From Chrysemys picta bellii (Eukaryota > Chordata > Testudines > Emydidae), in contig NC_088797.1 in NCBI RefSeq assembly GCF_011386835.1, forward strand, positions 61,033,587 to 61,097,586: a stretch of 64,000 bases of DNA. The letters run 5' to 3'. The notes beneath the pieces are model-generated. The model ran no database searches, was not told where the DNA came from, and was given only the letters and a program-made list of their open reading frames with translations. A program made the translations under genes and the position numbers. Position 1 is the first letter of the stretch. Each line of letters starts with the position of its first letter. Shown one piece after another: positions 53,949 to 64,000 of this stretch.

Positions 53949-54207
53949 CAAGGAGTAATGGTCTCAAGTTTCAATGGGGGAAGTTTAGGTTGGATATTAG
54001 GAAAAACTTTTTCACTAAGAGGGTGGTGAAGCACTGGAATGGGATACCTAGGGAGGTGGTGGAATCTCCTTCCTTAGAGGTTTTTAAGGTCAGGCTTGAC
54101 AAAGTCCTGGCTGGGATGATTTAATTGGGGATTGGTCCTGCTTTGAGCAGGAGGTTGGACTAGATGACCTCTTGAGGTCCCTTCCAACCCTGATATTCTA
54201 TGATTCA
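53949..54207 (+). mobile_element. CR1 LINE 3' remainder after the DIRS insertion
   Basis: Resumes the CR1 frame: [54 protein letters not shown] then a stop (about 54120), followed by the CR1 3' UTR 'gaggttggactagatgacctc' and the terminal TATTCTATGATTCA. Joins to 47703. Confidence 0.9.
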
Positions 54208-55784
54208 TTGGCTGTGTATTCCAGATCACTAGCCTGCCCAAACCCTGTGGGCTATGGTTTATTTGCATTTACATGCACACAGTGCAATATATTTTAAGGT
54301 ATTTTACCGCTGCTGAATGCTGTAATGTGCTGGCTGTGATGTATTGTGCTAGTGCTGGCCTTCTATCCCACAGAATATCAAGCACATGTAAATGGTTTTA
54401 GTTATGAGACCTCCTAATGGCTGAGGTCTCTCATGGAAGCCCCAGCTGAAAGCTTCCAGCTAGTTCCCACTGGTTCCAATTGGCATCTAGGTTTTGGAAC
54501 AGAACAACAGGTCTATCAGACTGCTCTTACTGGGACAAGCTTACTGGTAATGATCAAAGCGCAAGCAAGGAGATGGAGAATTCTAATGGAGTCTATTGCA
54601 ACTTTCACTAGGAGAGGCCTGCAAAGGAGAATCTAAGACTTAATACTGCTGCTCTAAGGGAGGCTCCATGTGATTTTGGTTTTTATTCTCCCCGCACACA
54701 GCTCTGTGGCTTAGCTGATAGCCATGCAGTCTATACTCATGCAGCCATGGAGTCATTATGGAGCCCTATGTGTGCCCTGGCAGAATTCACCAGTTGTGTT
54801 GTTGAATATTCCCGTCATGCACGGCTTTCTTAAGACAGCCTTGGCTGACAAGGTGGGATCTGAAATTAGCACTGTGTCTCCTTCCTCTCCCCTCCCACCA
54901 TTAGACCCTCTAGTAACAACAGGCAGCTGTTGATTTAACAGTGGTTTCCAACTGTGAGTGCAGGTAAATCACTGAATGTTCCAGGTACGGCCTGGTAAAT
55001 TGCACCTCCTCTGCTGTTGAATGTAATATCCTCACATTCCAGTGGCTTAAGCGGAAGGCTTACAGGCACAGCACAACAGGTTTTGCCAATCTCCAGCAAA
55101 GAATGGGTCTTTAACCAATGCACAGGTCATTTTACTGCCCTACAGACCAGTTCTGCACCCTTCTAATACTACACGGTGACTTTACAGCCAGTAGAGAAAT
55201 AACTAAAAGGGTCGTGGGGAGAAGGGGGATTGTCATGCTCTGAGCTTCTGGATCTGCTCTTTCAATTGTCCTTAAAGACAGTATCCAGAATGCCCAGTGA
55301 CCTTCCCTTCTCGGGGATTCCATCTATCTCGGCTATATTAAATCGCCACCATCTGGAGCCAAGTTACACCTTTACCCTAAAAGGATTAGATGCACAGTAT
55401 GAAGGAAATTAAAAACTGTACAGAAGTGATTGTTCAAGGGGAGATTTCCACTGCAGTTTAAAACATTCACAACATTCCAAGGCAAAAGGAAACCAAGGCC
55501 CGTGGGGATATAATATGGAATTGCCTCTGGTGGTTCATTTTTAATCAAAATGTGTTCCCCCTCCACACATTTGCCATGTGAATGATCTCTCTGCACACCT
55601 GAATCTATAGGGCACAAGAAGGGAGTTACTGCTTAATTCCCCATTGCATCTTCTTTCTTCCCCGTGGGTCTTTATCCCTTCCCTAGCTGCACAGTACAGA
55701 ACAAAGCTACACTATCACCAGGCCAAGAGGACTATGCACCAGGGCTCCAATTCAGCACTGCAGTTAAGCATGTGCCTTGCTGAA
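54208..55784. other. No recognisable gene
   Basis: AT-richer DNA, only short open frames with no family resemblance. Confidence 0.5.
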
Positions 55785-56020
55785 CACGGATGGACTGGGA
55801 GGCAGGATTCCTGGGTTCCCTTCCCAGCTCTGCTGTTGACTTGCTGCACCACTTTGGACACATCACATATGCCTTGATTGTAAAGACGTCAAGCACCCAT
55901 TGCTCTCACTGACTTCAGCTGGAGGAGCGGGGTGCTCAAGGCTTCTGAAAGTCAGACTCTTAAGTGCTCTGTGCCTCAGTTTCTCCATCTGTAAAGTGGG
56001 AATGAATGAGACTTGCACAC
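55785..56020 (+). repeat. MIR-like SINE
   Basis: 'ggattcctgggttcccttcccagctctgctgttga', an extra segment with 'cactgacttcagctggagg', then 'ctgtgcctcagtttctccatctgtaaagtgg'. Confidence 0.55.
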
Positions 56021-56869
56021 CATCTAAAGCCTGCTGGAAGTGGATGAAAAGCAAGGTAGATGGGTGCAGCAATATATTTATTTCCCATCACTGCATTGTT
56101 CTGAGTCTATGAAACCCTTGGCATAGCCGAAGATTTACAGTTGCTGTGTGAGGTTTCCTCAGCAGTGCAGTTCTGGGAATACTAGCTTTTGTTCTAGCTG
56201 CATGTGCCATGAAGTTCACAGTAAATTGTCCAGTAATTACTCTGGTTGGAATTCTCAGTACAACAGGTCCTGCTGGGAACTGAACCTGAACTTCAGTAGG
56301 TCACGAACAGCCGGAGCAGAATGTACAATGTGCCCTTCTAAAGAGCTGAGCTACCGTGCTGCCAGCTTATTAAACCTTTCCCTGGGAACCTTGCTGGCAA
56401 ATATGCACTAGGCCGGGGTGGCAGACCCAGCGGGTAGAGGGAGCAAGCGCCCTCGCAATGGAAATATTGTGGGGGCTCTGCCCCCACATAAACTCACATG
56501 CTGGGGGGGGGGGGGGAAGGGGAGCTAGAATGAGCCCAGGAGTAGGGACTCTCCTTCCCCAGCCTGGAGCTGGCTGTCCTCTAGTTGAGTTTCAGTACCT
56601 CCCCTCACTCCCCCTCCTATTCCTCCACCCTCACTCATAGGGAGTTTCCACCCCTCTGCCCTAGGCTATGGTAGAATGGATGGTATCTGGATTTATAAGC
56701 TGTGTTTTCTCTCTGAGTAGAATTGCCTTGTCTTAGAGCCACAGATTCTCACAAAGACATCACACTGCAGGCAGGTCATCTTACCACTTCAGCCAGGCAC
56801 CGTGTACAGATCTGAGGTTCTTGAGAATTCATACATGGATTTTTCTTCCAAGAGGGAGATATGGTTAAA
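56021..56869. other. No recognisable gene
   Basis: A G-run lies near 56502-56516. Nothing else supportable. Confidence 0.4.
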
Positions 56870-57015
56870 GCATGGACCTGGGAGACAGGACTCCTGTCCC
56901 GAATCATTCTGCAACCGTGAGCAAGTCGCTTGCCCACCCTGTGCCTCAGTCTCCCTACTGTAAAATGTGGGTGATGCCACCGCACAGAGGGAGCGATTCT
57001 TATTGAGCTCTACAT
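56870..57015 (+). repeat. MIR-like SINE
   Basis: 'gcatggacctgggagacaggactcctgt', 'gtgagcaagtcgcttgcccac' and 'tgcctcagtctccctactgtaaaatg' in MIR order. Confidence 0.6.
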
Positions 57016-57935
57016 GGCCACAAGGGAGTGAAAGGTCCCCCACATCTGCCGGTGTGGCCATCCGGCATCTGGAGTTCAGGCATTTTGGGGCAAACAAGTT
57101 CTACAAGGCCCATATTCCCCCACTGCAAGCAAGCCGATGGGATGGAGACAAAGGGGGGGGGCGAGTTGGCTGTGAGCAGAGCTGAGATGGTGCTAAAGAG
57201 GACGTAGAAAGCGCTGTTGTAAATGATTCCCCCATGAAGCTACGAAGGAGCCAGGGAAAGAACTGTGAGCCCCTGGTACTAGGCTGGTGCAGCTAACAGA
57301 GCGCGGCTGCTGGACTGGCACAGCTGTATACCACCCTTGCAACAGGATTAGATCTAGCCCAGAGATGTGAGATGCAAATCGCTGAAGAAAGTGCCATGAA
57401 CTTACGTGGGTGGCTGGGCTGCACGGCGCAGAGAGGGTATAGAACGGCGCTGAGTGGGGATCTCAGAGGCTGCACACAATGAGACTTGCTAAAAAAGCAG
57501 TAATTTATACACCAGCTCTCCAGCTCTGTGCTCCCTGACACAATCCAACAGCCAGAGCAACTCTGGAGGCAGCATACCTAGCCAATTAAGCCTCTTTGTA
57601 AAGGAGAGACTTCACATTCCACCCCACACAGCCTACCTCTCTCCCCACACTCATCTAAACCCCTCCTCCTCTCTAGAATGCAGGTTAATTCACAGGAGTG
57701 TCAGAGATCCCAAATGAGAAAAAGCAACCCATTGAACAGGCGCACAAACTGTTAACACCAGGGGCAAATCTAGCCCTGGCGTGTCTATGGCTCAGACTAA
57801 ACCAGCTGTGACCAGTCAACTAAGAGCCCCCTCCCATATCCCATTGCTGTCATCTGTTTCTGCATTCCCAGCATTCCCCTAGACTCTCATTCTCTTCCTC
57901 ACAATGAATATGTTGCTACATTTTTAGCTTCCCAA
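57016..57935. other. No recognisable gene
   Basis: Only unrelated short open frames. Confidence 0.4.
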
Positions 57936-58010
57936 GGGAAACATTGGAAGCCCCATCACTTGAATCGCTTAAGGCCAGGCTGGACAAAGCGCCAGAGACG
58001 AGGCTGCCGG
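57936..58010 (+). mobile_element. Small CR1 LINE 3' fragment
   Basis: 'ggaagccccatcacttgaatc' and 'gccaggctggacaaagc' match the CR1 3' region (compare 54070-54110). Confidence 0.5.
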
Positions 58011-58986
58011 GAACTATGCCACATATGATTTCTCAGCATTCCTGCGAGTGGCAGACAAAAAGGGCCAATGGTGCTCACTCTCCCTATGCTACTCTTACTC
58101 CTCAGGAGCATTTGACCTTGGGGGCTAATCAGCAAGGCATGTGCCCACAATTGCTGGACAGGGGCACCCAGAGCAGGAAGCCACAGAGACACAAGGAGAC
58201 TTCCCCACGTATGAGGTTTAGTCAACAGGGAGGCACAAACTTCTTAATCCATCACAGAAACCCCTTCGTTACACTGAAACCAATCGCTTTGGGTTACAGG
58301 TTAGGATGGGATGGCCATTGAATGACAAGGGCCAGGCAGAACTTTGGGCACGCTCTTTCCTATCTAGTATTATCAGGTTTCTTGCACCTTCCTGTGACCC
58401 TCTGGGTGCTGGCCACTTGCAGAGACAGGACACTGCCCTGGTATGGTAGTTGTCTGTTCCTTGGCTTAGTCCAAGCATCGGTGGAACCACAGGTTCAGAT
58501 CCCAGCAGGGTTAAGTGGGCCCTTCTGCCCGTGAATAGATACACTGTGTTCTGGGCTCTCTGCTGGGGGGCTTTCAGACTCACCACAGGTCTGTTTGTTC
58601 AGCATTACCAATCCCATGGCAATCTACACAAGAGTACAAATCCACCCCATGTGTTTGGCCACAATGTCAGCTTCCAGCACTGCTGCATGGGGTGCTTGTG
58701 CACTGGCCACCCCGCGATGTGGTAGCATTAAAGGGATCGCTGTTTTCCCTGGGACCCTATGGGGAGAATGTGAAGGCTGCACAGGCAATGCCAAAGGTAA
58801 GCTGCACACTCAACCTGAACCCTGCCTGTCACCCTGTGTCGGCTGTGTTACGTTGCAAGATGCTCAGGGAGGAAGCAGTGGGGGATGTTGGAACCAAAGA
58901 CACTCCCAGCCCTAACTAAAGCCAAGGGGTGCCAAGCATACTTTCAGGCTCAACAGAAGGAGCAATTATGTAGTAAAAACAGGTGG
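58011..58986. other. No recognisable gene
   Basis: Open frames up to 125 codons without recognisable domains. Confidence 0.4.
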
Positions 58987-58994
58987 GGGCTGCA

Positions 58995-59116
58995 TAGGGT
59001 GACCAGATGTCCCGATTTATAGGGACAGTCCCGATTTTTGGGTCTTTTTCTTATATAGGCTCCTATTACCCCCCACCCCGGTCCCGATTTTTCACATTCG
59101 CTGTCTGGTCACCCTA
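58995..59116. mobile_element. hAT-type MITE, 122 bp, perfect 8-bp TSD
   Basis: Tips TAGGGTGACCAGATG and, inverted, GTCTGGTCACCCTA, with inner TCCCGAT motifs on both sides. Flanked by GGGCTGCA at 58987-58994 and 59117-59124. TAGGG tips and an 8-bp duplication indicate hAT. Same tips as the 1.1-kb element at 62202. Confidence 0.85.
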
Positions 59117-59124
59117 GGGCTGCA

Positions 59125-59355
59125 GGAAAAGGGCATGAAGCTGCATGGCCAGCCATGCTGTGCAGACTGAGGGATTTCCCTGGGTGCAAACACAGTAGCT
59201 AGGATCAGTTGCAGCCCGTGTGGGTTTGTGTCAGTTAAAGTCAGCAGGAGGAGCTATGAGTGTGACCCTGAGAAGAAGCACAGGGCCTGCAGTGGCAGGG
59301 TTGGAAACTTCTGAACATGGAAACTACCTGCTGTTTGTTCCCACTGTGTTTAGGG
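59125..59355. other. Spacer, no feature
   Basis: About 230 bp between the MITE and the older DIRS end. Nothing recognised. Confidence 0.4.
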
Positions 59356-59606
59356 AAAAGACAGTTACCTTTTCCGTAACTGGTGTTCTTCAAGATGTGT
59401 TGCTCATGTCTATTCCACAGTAGGTGTGCGTACTCGCCCTGTGCACCAGTGCTGGAAGTTTTTCCCCTAGTAGTACCCGTAGGGGAGCGCCCCAGTGACC
59501 CCTGGAGTGGTGCCTCTATGGCACGGTATAAGGGGTGCTGCGCACTCCCCCCACCCTCACTTCCTTCTTGCCAGACAACTCCGACAGAGGAAGGAGGGCG
59601 GGATGT

Positions 59607-59707
59607 GGAATAAACATGAGCAACACATCTCGAAGAACACCAGTTATGGAAAAGGTAACTGTCTTTTCTTCTTTGAGTGATTGCTCATGTGTATTCCACA
59701 ATAGGTG
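59607..59707. repeat. Internal complementary region of the older DIRS
   Basis: 59607-59667 is the near-complement of the first 61 nt of the element (about 3 mismatches), followed by TTCTTCTTTGAGTGATTGCTC to about 59707, which by analogy mirrors the far end outside the window. Confidence 0.8.
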
Positions 59708-59709
59708 AT

Positions 59710-60655
59710 TCCAAGCTATATCTGTTCGAGGTGGGTAGGAGTTCACAAGGACGGAGCACAGCCATGCCGAACCCAGCGTCATCCCTGGTCTGGGAGACGA
59801 TCGCATAGTGTGAGGTGAACGTGTGAACTGAAGACCACGTAGTAGCCCTACAAATGTCCTGAATGGGGACATGGGACAAAAAGGCAGCCGATGAGGCCTG
59901 CGCCTGAGTTGAGTGCGCCTTCACAATTGGTGGTGGACGGATTCCCACCAGGTCATAACAGGTATGGATGCACAAGGTAATCCAGTTGAAGAGCTGCTGA
60001 GTGGAGATCGGCCGACCTTTCATGCGCTCGGCCGAGGCGATGAACAGTTGCGAGGACTTTCTAAACAGTCCACTCCAGGTAGAAAGCCAGAGCCTATCTC
60101 ACATCCAGCGTATGGAGGCGGCGCTCCTCACTGGACGCATGGGGCTTGGGGCAGAGGACCGGCAGAAAAATGTCCTGACCCATGTGATAGGTGGAGACCA
60201 CCTTTAGGAGGAACGAAGGGTGTGGGCGGAGCTGGACCGTATCTTTATGAAACACCGTGTACGGGGGCTCAGAGGTCAGGGCCCTGAGCTCCGAGACCTG
60301 CCTAGCTTATGTGATCGCAACCAGGAAGGCCACCTTCCACGAGAGGTGACCAGGAGCATGTGGCTAGTAGCTCAAACGGGGGCCTCCTGAGCCGGGCCAA
60401 CACCAGGTTTAGGTCCCACTGCAGGACAGGGGGCCTAACATACGGGAAGAGGTGATCTAACCCCTTAAGGAATTGGCCAGTCATAGCATGGGAGAACACC
60501 GTGTGACCCTGCACCAGCGGATGGAAGGCTGATATGGCCGGCAAGTGCACCTTGACTGACGAGGGCGCCAGGCCCTGGGCTCTAAGGTGAAGGAGGTAGT
60601 CCAGAATAAGATGGATTAGGGCGGCCGCCGGGGAAATGCCCCACCCGTCCACCCA
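59710..60655 (-). pseudogene. Tyrosine recombinase remnant, older DIRS
   Basis: Two separated minus-frame blocks. 60652-60302 reads ALIHLILDYLLHLRAQGLAPSSVKVHLPAISAFH, PVLQWDLNLVLARL and breaks before the first catalytic Arg. 60023-59685 reads MKGRPISTQQLFNWI, AHSTQAQASSAAFLS, TTWSSVHTFTSHYAIV. The HxxR box has become HSTQ, losing its catalytic Arg, while the nucleophile Tyr in SHYAI remains. Frameshifts lie between (about 60300). Dead copy, clearly homologous to 48066-49150. Confidence 0.85.
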
Positions 60656-61790
60656 TCAGGAAAACCGAGACCACTTTGCCAAGTAGGCTCGGCACCTGGA
60701 GGGCCGCCTGCTTTCTTGGAGGACGCACTGAACCCCTTTCAAGCACGTCCTTTCCTCCCGACCTAACCATTGAGCAGCCACGCCGTGAGGTGGAGTGCCG
60801 CTAGGTTGGGGTGGAGGAGGCGGCCCTGGTCCTGGGACAACAAGTCCGGGCGGGATGGCAACGACGACAGCGGGGCGACCACCGGGCCCAGGAGGGTCCC
60901 ATACCAATGCTGCCTGGGCCATACCAGGGCAATCAGAAGGACCTGGGCCTTCTCCGTCTTTATTTTTTCCAGGACCTTGCTGATCAGTGAGAACGGGGGA
61001 AAGGCATAGAGAAACTGGCCTGACCAGGATAGGAGGAAGGCATCGGAGATAGCACCCCATCCCAGCCCCCCCCACCCCCCACCCCCCCCCGGAGCAGAAC
61101 CGTGGGCAGGGACAGTTCTGCCAAGTCACGAACACTTGGAAAAGTCTGTGCACCACCTCTGGGTGAAGAGACCACTCGTGCTGAGAGGAGAAGTCCCTGC
61201 TCAAGCAATCCGCCCGCATGTTCCGGGTGCCCGGCAGATGGAAGGCCTGTAGGCAGATGTCATGGGCTATAGAAAAATCCCACAGCCTGAGGGCTTCGCA
61301 GCAGAGAGCAGATGATCGGGCCACACCTTGCATGTTGATGTAGAACATCGAGGCCGTGTTGTCCATGAGGACCCTGACCACCTGGCCCTCCAGGTGTGAG
61401 CGGAAGGCCATGCATGCCAGCTGTACCATCCTGAGCTCCTTGACGTTTATGTGGAGGGTTAGATCCTGAGCCGATCCCAGACCTTGGGTATGAATGTTCC
61501 CCACATGGGCCCCCATCCCAGGTCCAATGCGTTGCACACCAGCTCCAGCGACAGAGCTCTGCCCCTGAACAGGACCCCTTGGAGCATGTTTCTTGGGGAG
61601 GACCACCACCGTAGTGAGGTGATCACTGGCTTGGGTACCGTGAGGATTTTGTCCATCCTGTCCCTGGCCTGGGAGAACTCCGAGGCCAACCAGAGCTGGA
61701 GGGGCTTCATCCTGAGTCTGGCGTGACAGACCACATACATGCACGCCGAGATGTGACCCAAGAGCTGGAGGCACGCTCTGGCTGTTGTCA
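60656..61790 (-). pseudogene. RNase H and C-terminal Pol remnant, older DIRS
   Basis: Minus frame 61774-60656 includes THIQGLGSAQDLTLHINVKE, LRMVQLACMAF, VLMDNTASMFYINMQG and RADCLSRDF, the RNase H domain, followed by HPEVVHRLFQVF. The Asp of the first motif is changed (ALDLGWG from a shifted frame, TDAS lost). A C-rich run at 61065-61090 sits in the C-terminal extension. Non-functional. Confidence 0.8.
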
Positions 61791-62201
61791 CCGGAAACCT
61801 TGTGACCGTGTCGATGAGCCTGAGTCTCGAACCTGTCCAGTGGGAGGGAGGCTTTGGACGACGAGGCGTCCAGGACCGCCCCGATAAACTATGGAGGCCA
61901 GGGAGACCATGTGGAACTTGAGCTTCACCATGTATTGGTTCAGGCCTCGCAGGTCCAAGATGGGCCTGAGCCCCCCTTTGGCCTTTGGGATAAGAAAATA
62001 GCCCTTGAACTCCCTGGGTACCGCTTCCACCGCTCCTACGCCGGGTGCCCCCAGGCATCCCATCAAAACCGCCTTTTCCCCGCTTGCTTGCCCATGGAGG
62101 ACGCAGGCTGGGGGCCAGGCCAAGACTGCCTCTGGGGGCGCCTCTTATAGTCCCGCAACTTCTTATAAGCGGTCTCGTATTTTGGGTGGGTGGCCTCAGC
62201 G
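61791..62201 (-). pseudogene. RT remnant with palm deletion, older DIRS
   Basis: The minus frame reads KGYFLIPKAKGGLRPILDLR, GLNQYMVKLKFHMVSLASIV, then jumps (about 61880-61850) to text equivalent to the RT thumb (LIDTVTRFPVTTARACLQLLG). The segment holding the first catalytic Asp and the YLDD box is missing, a deletion of roughly 400 bp compared with the intact element. So this copy had no RT activity. Confidence 0.8.
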
Positions 62202-63340
62202 TAGGGTGACCAGACGTCCCGATTTTATCGGGACTGTCCCGATATTTCCTTGTTTGTCCCGCGTCCCGACCGACATGCGGTCGGGACACTGGACAAACAA
62301 GGAAATGCCCCGGAGCCTGGAAGTGCTCGCACCCCCCCCCCCCGCCCCGACTCCGCCCCCTCCTTCCCCGATTGGCTCCCTCCCCGAATCCCCGCCTCTT
62401 CCCCGGGCTCACCATTCCCCCCTCCCTCCACAAGCGCTGGAGGGAGGCCCGGGAGACGCAGGGGAAGCGCGGGGCCGGGATGAGTAACAGTCCAGCCTGG
62501 CCCCGAGCAGGCAGGACTCAGTTGGGTGGTTGGGAGAGGAGGGGGGCGACCCGCGGGGCCAGGCGGCGGCTGTTGTTGTCCCCCCGGGCAGCGGGACTCG
62601 GGAGCAGCCGCTGCTGCAGCTCCCACTGTCGCGGGAGAGGAAGCGGCCATGGCGCTCCGCGGCTGCGGCGCCTCCGAACCCCCCGAGCCGGGGCCTGCTG
62701 CGGGGACCCAGCAGCGTGTACGCTGGGCCCAGCCCCTGGCCAGTCGCGTCTGGGCTGCTGCCCAGCTGGTGCAATCCCGCGGCGGCCCCGGGGCGGAGGC
62801 ATCGGCCGCCCAGCCCCGTTCGTTCCCCTGCGGGACGGGGGGGCTGGGGCCTGCTGCCCCCACCCCGGGGCCGCCGCGGGATTGCACCAGCTGGGCAGCA
62901 GCCCAGACGCGACTGGCCAGGGGCTGGGCGCAGCGTGCGTGCTGCTGGGTCCCCGCAGCAGGCCCCGGCTCGGGGGATTCGGGGGCGCCAGAGCTGCAGC
63001 CGCGGAGCGCCATGGCCGCTTCCTGCCCCCGCGGCAGTGGGAGCTGCAGCAGCGGCTGCTCCCGAGTCCCGCTGCCTGGGGGGAGAACAGCCGCCGCCTG
63101 GCCCCGCGGGCCGCCCCCCTCCTCGCCCTACCACCCAACTGAGTCCTGCCTGCAAGGGACCAGGCCGGACTGTTACTCACCCCGGCCCCGCGCTTCCCCT
63201 GAGTCTCCCGGGCCTCCCTCCAGCGCTTGCGGAGGAAGGGTTTTTTTTTTTTTTTGCCACGCCCCCCGCCACGCCCCCCCCGCGTCACCCCCCGCTCCCT
63301 CCGCGTCCCGATATTTGTCTTGGGTGATCTGGTCACCCTA
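62202..63340. mobile_element. hAT-type foldback element, 1.14 kb, very GC-rich, perfect 8-bp TSD
   Basis: Tips TAGGGTGACCAGACGTCCCG and, inverted, GATCTGGTCACCCTA. Flanked by CCTCAGCG at 62194-62201 and 63341-63348. The interior is a long inverted repeat with arms of about 365 bp (62432-62796 and 62863-63229) around a ~65-nt loop, plus a shorter inverted pair (TTTCCTTGTTTGTCC at 62245 and GGACAAACAAGGAAA near 62290). Each arm contains a GCGGCCATGGC context. Open frames up to 339 codons on both strands (Ala/Gly/Pro/Arg-rich) are mirror images due to the palindrome and GC richness, not evidence of genes. A T run (63240-63255) lies outside the right arm. Confidence 0.85.
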
Positions 63341-63348
63341 CCTCAGCG

Positions 63349-64000
63349 GGAGTCTGCTGCGGCTTGAACTTTGGGTCTCTATGTTCCGGCTCCAGATAAA
63401 CCTGAGTCTGGAGAGTTGTGCGGGAGTCTTTCAGGCCATGCAGCTTTGTATCCGTTTGTTCCGCAAACGGAGCTTTGCCGTCAAATGGGAGGTCCTACAG
63501 GGAGGTCTGCACCTCGCTGGACAGCCCAGAGAGCAAGAGCCATGATGCCCTTCTCATGGATACCACGGAGGCCATGGACTGCGCGGCCATGTCCGCTGCA
63601 TCCGAAGCTGCCTGGAGGGTTGCCTCCACCAGTGCTTTGAACTCCTTCCTGTCACGCTCCTGGAGGGAATCCTCGAACTTGGGCAGAAAGCCCCACAGAT
63701 TGAACTCATACTGGCCCAGGAGGTCCTGGTGGTTCGCCACCCATAACTGGAAGCTCGAGGACAAATAAATTTTCCTTCCAAAAGAATCCAGCCTCCTTGA
63801 ATCTTTATTTTTCAGGGTAGGGGCTGGCTGGCCCTGCCATTCCCTGTGGTTGACCGACTCGACCACCAGGGAGTTAGGAGCAGGTCGGTACAAAATACTT
63901 GCGTTCCACTCTCTTAGAGATCAGTGCCAATGAGACCAAGGTTTGCCACAGGGCATTTGAAATTTTCGTCACCCCTTCACAGAGAGGTAAGGCCACCCTG
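63349..64000 (-). pseudogene. ORF1 (gag-like) remnant, older DIRS, cut by window end
   Basis: The minus frame 63893-63495 reads NSLVVESVNHREWQGQ, RRLDSFGRKIYLSSSFQLW, QYEFNLWGFLPKFEDSLQE and MRRASWLLLSGLSSEVQ, matching residues about 625-760 of the intact ORF1. Upstream (toward 64000) the frame is broken but related text continues. The protein head lies outside the window. Confidence 0.8.

Larger units (their letters stand above)
59356..64000 (-). mobile_element. Older DIRS-type element, broken, running off the window
   Basis: Same orientation and layout as the intact DIRS: terminal sequence AAAAGACAGTTACC at 59356, internal complementary region, recombinase, RNase H, RT and ORF1 pieces rising toward the window end. 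Its terminal and internal complementary sequences differ by a few bases and its frames are split by shifts, stops and an internal RT deletion, so it is older. The 62202-63340 hAT element is inserted in it. Confidence 0.85.

Noticed and set aside
62372..63545. Several overlapping open frames of 248-339 codons on both strands
   Set aside because: They mirror each other because the region is a GC-rich palindrome; stop-poor composition explains them.

Overview
The window looks like repeat-rich, gene-poor nuclear DNA from a turtle, most likely a hidden-necked (cryptodiran) one. The evidence is a copy of the tRNA-derived Cry I type SINE (37735-37937, minus), many CR1 LINE pieces with the CR1 3' tail, MIR-like SINEs, several families of short hAT-type elements, Penelope-like elements (PLEs) with GIY-YIG domains, and two DIRS-type tyrosine-recombinase retrotransposons. 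I found no host protein gene, rRNA gene or functional tRNA gene. Every long open frame that makes sense as protein belongs to a retroelement.

Layout. 1-21.6 kb: old intergenic DNA with a decayed CR1 (1.0-2.0 kb), MIR-like SINEs, a second CR1 piece (15.5-16.0 kb) and hAT-like miniature elements; those at 12307-13000 and 19126-19409 still have 8-bp target duplications. 21.7-26.8 kb: an old MIR-like SINE hit twice by PLEs. One is a 163-bp tail fragment (13-bp duplication). The other is a 4.4-kb composite (11-bp duplication) built of an inverted 3' end, two tandem reverse-transcriptase copies and a direct 3' end. Several PLE tails carry hammerhead-ribozyme-like cores. 27-44.5 kb: mostly unrecognised DNA with two solo-LTR candidates, an internally inverted PLE cluster (34.3-36.5 kb), the Cry I SINE and several CR1 ends.

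45.5-54.2 kb: a CR1 ORF2 remnant is split by a 6.2-kb DIRS element on the minus strand (47704-53948). This DIRS element appears complete: gag-like ORF1, RT/RNase H ORF, tyrosine recombinase ORF, inverted terminal repeats identical over 163 nt, and an internal complementary region that exactly matches both outer ends joined together. 59.36-64 kb: an older, broken DIRS element in the same orientation, cut by the window end. It has an internal deletion in RT and is interrupted by a 1.1-kb, very GC-rich hAT-type foldback element with a perfect 8-bp duplication.

The nested order gives a relative history: MIR-like SINE, then PLEs; CR1, then the intact DIRS; old DIRS, then the hAT foldback. The intact DIRS element and its exact internal complementary region are the strongest signs of recent activity. 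Family names come from recognising motifs by eye. No database search or alignment was run, and edges of old repeats are approximate.
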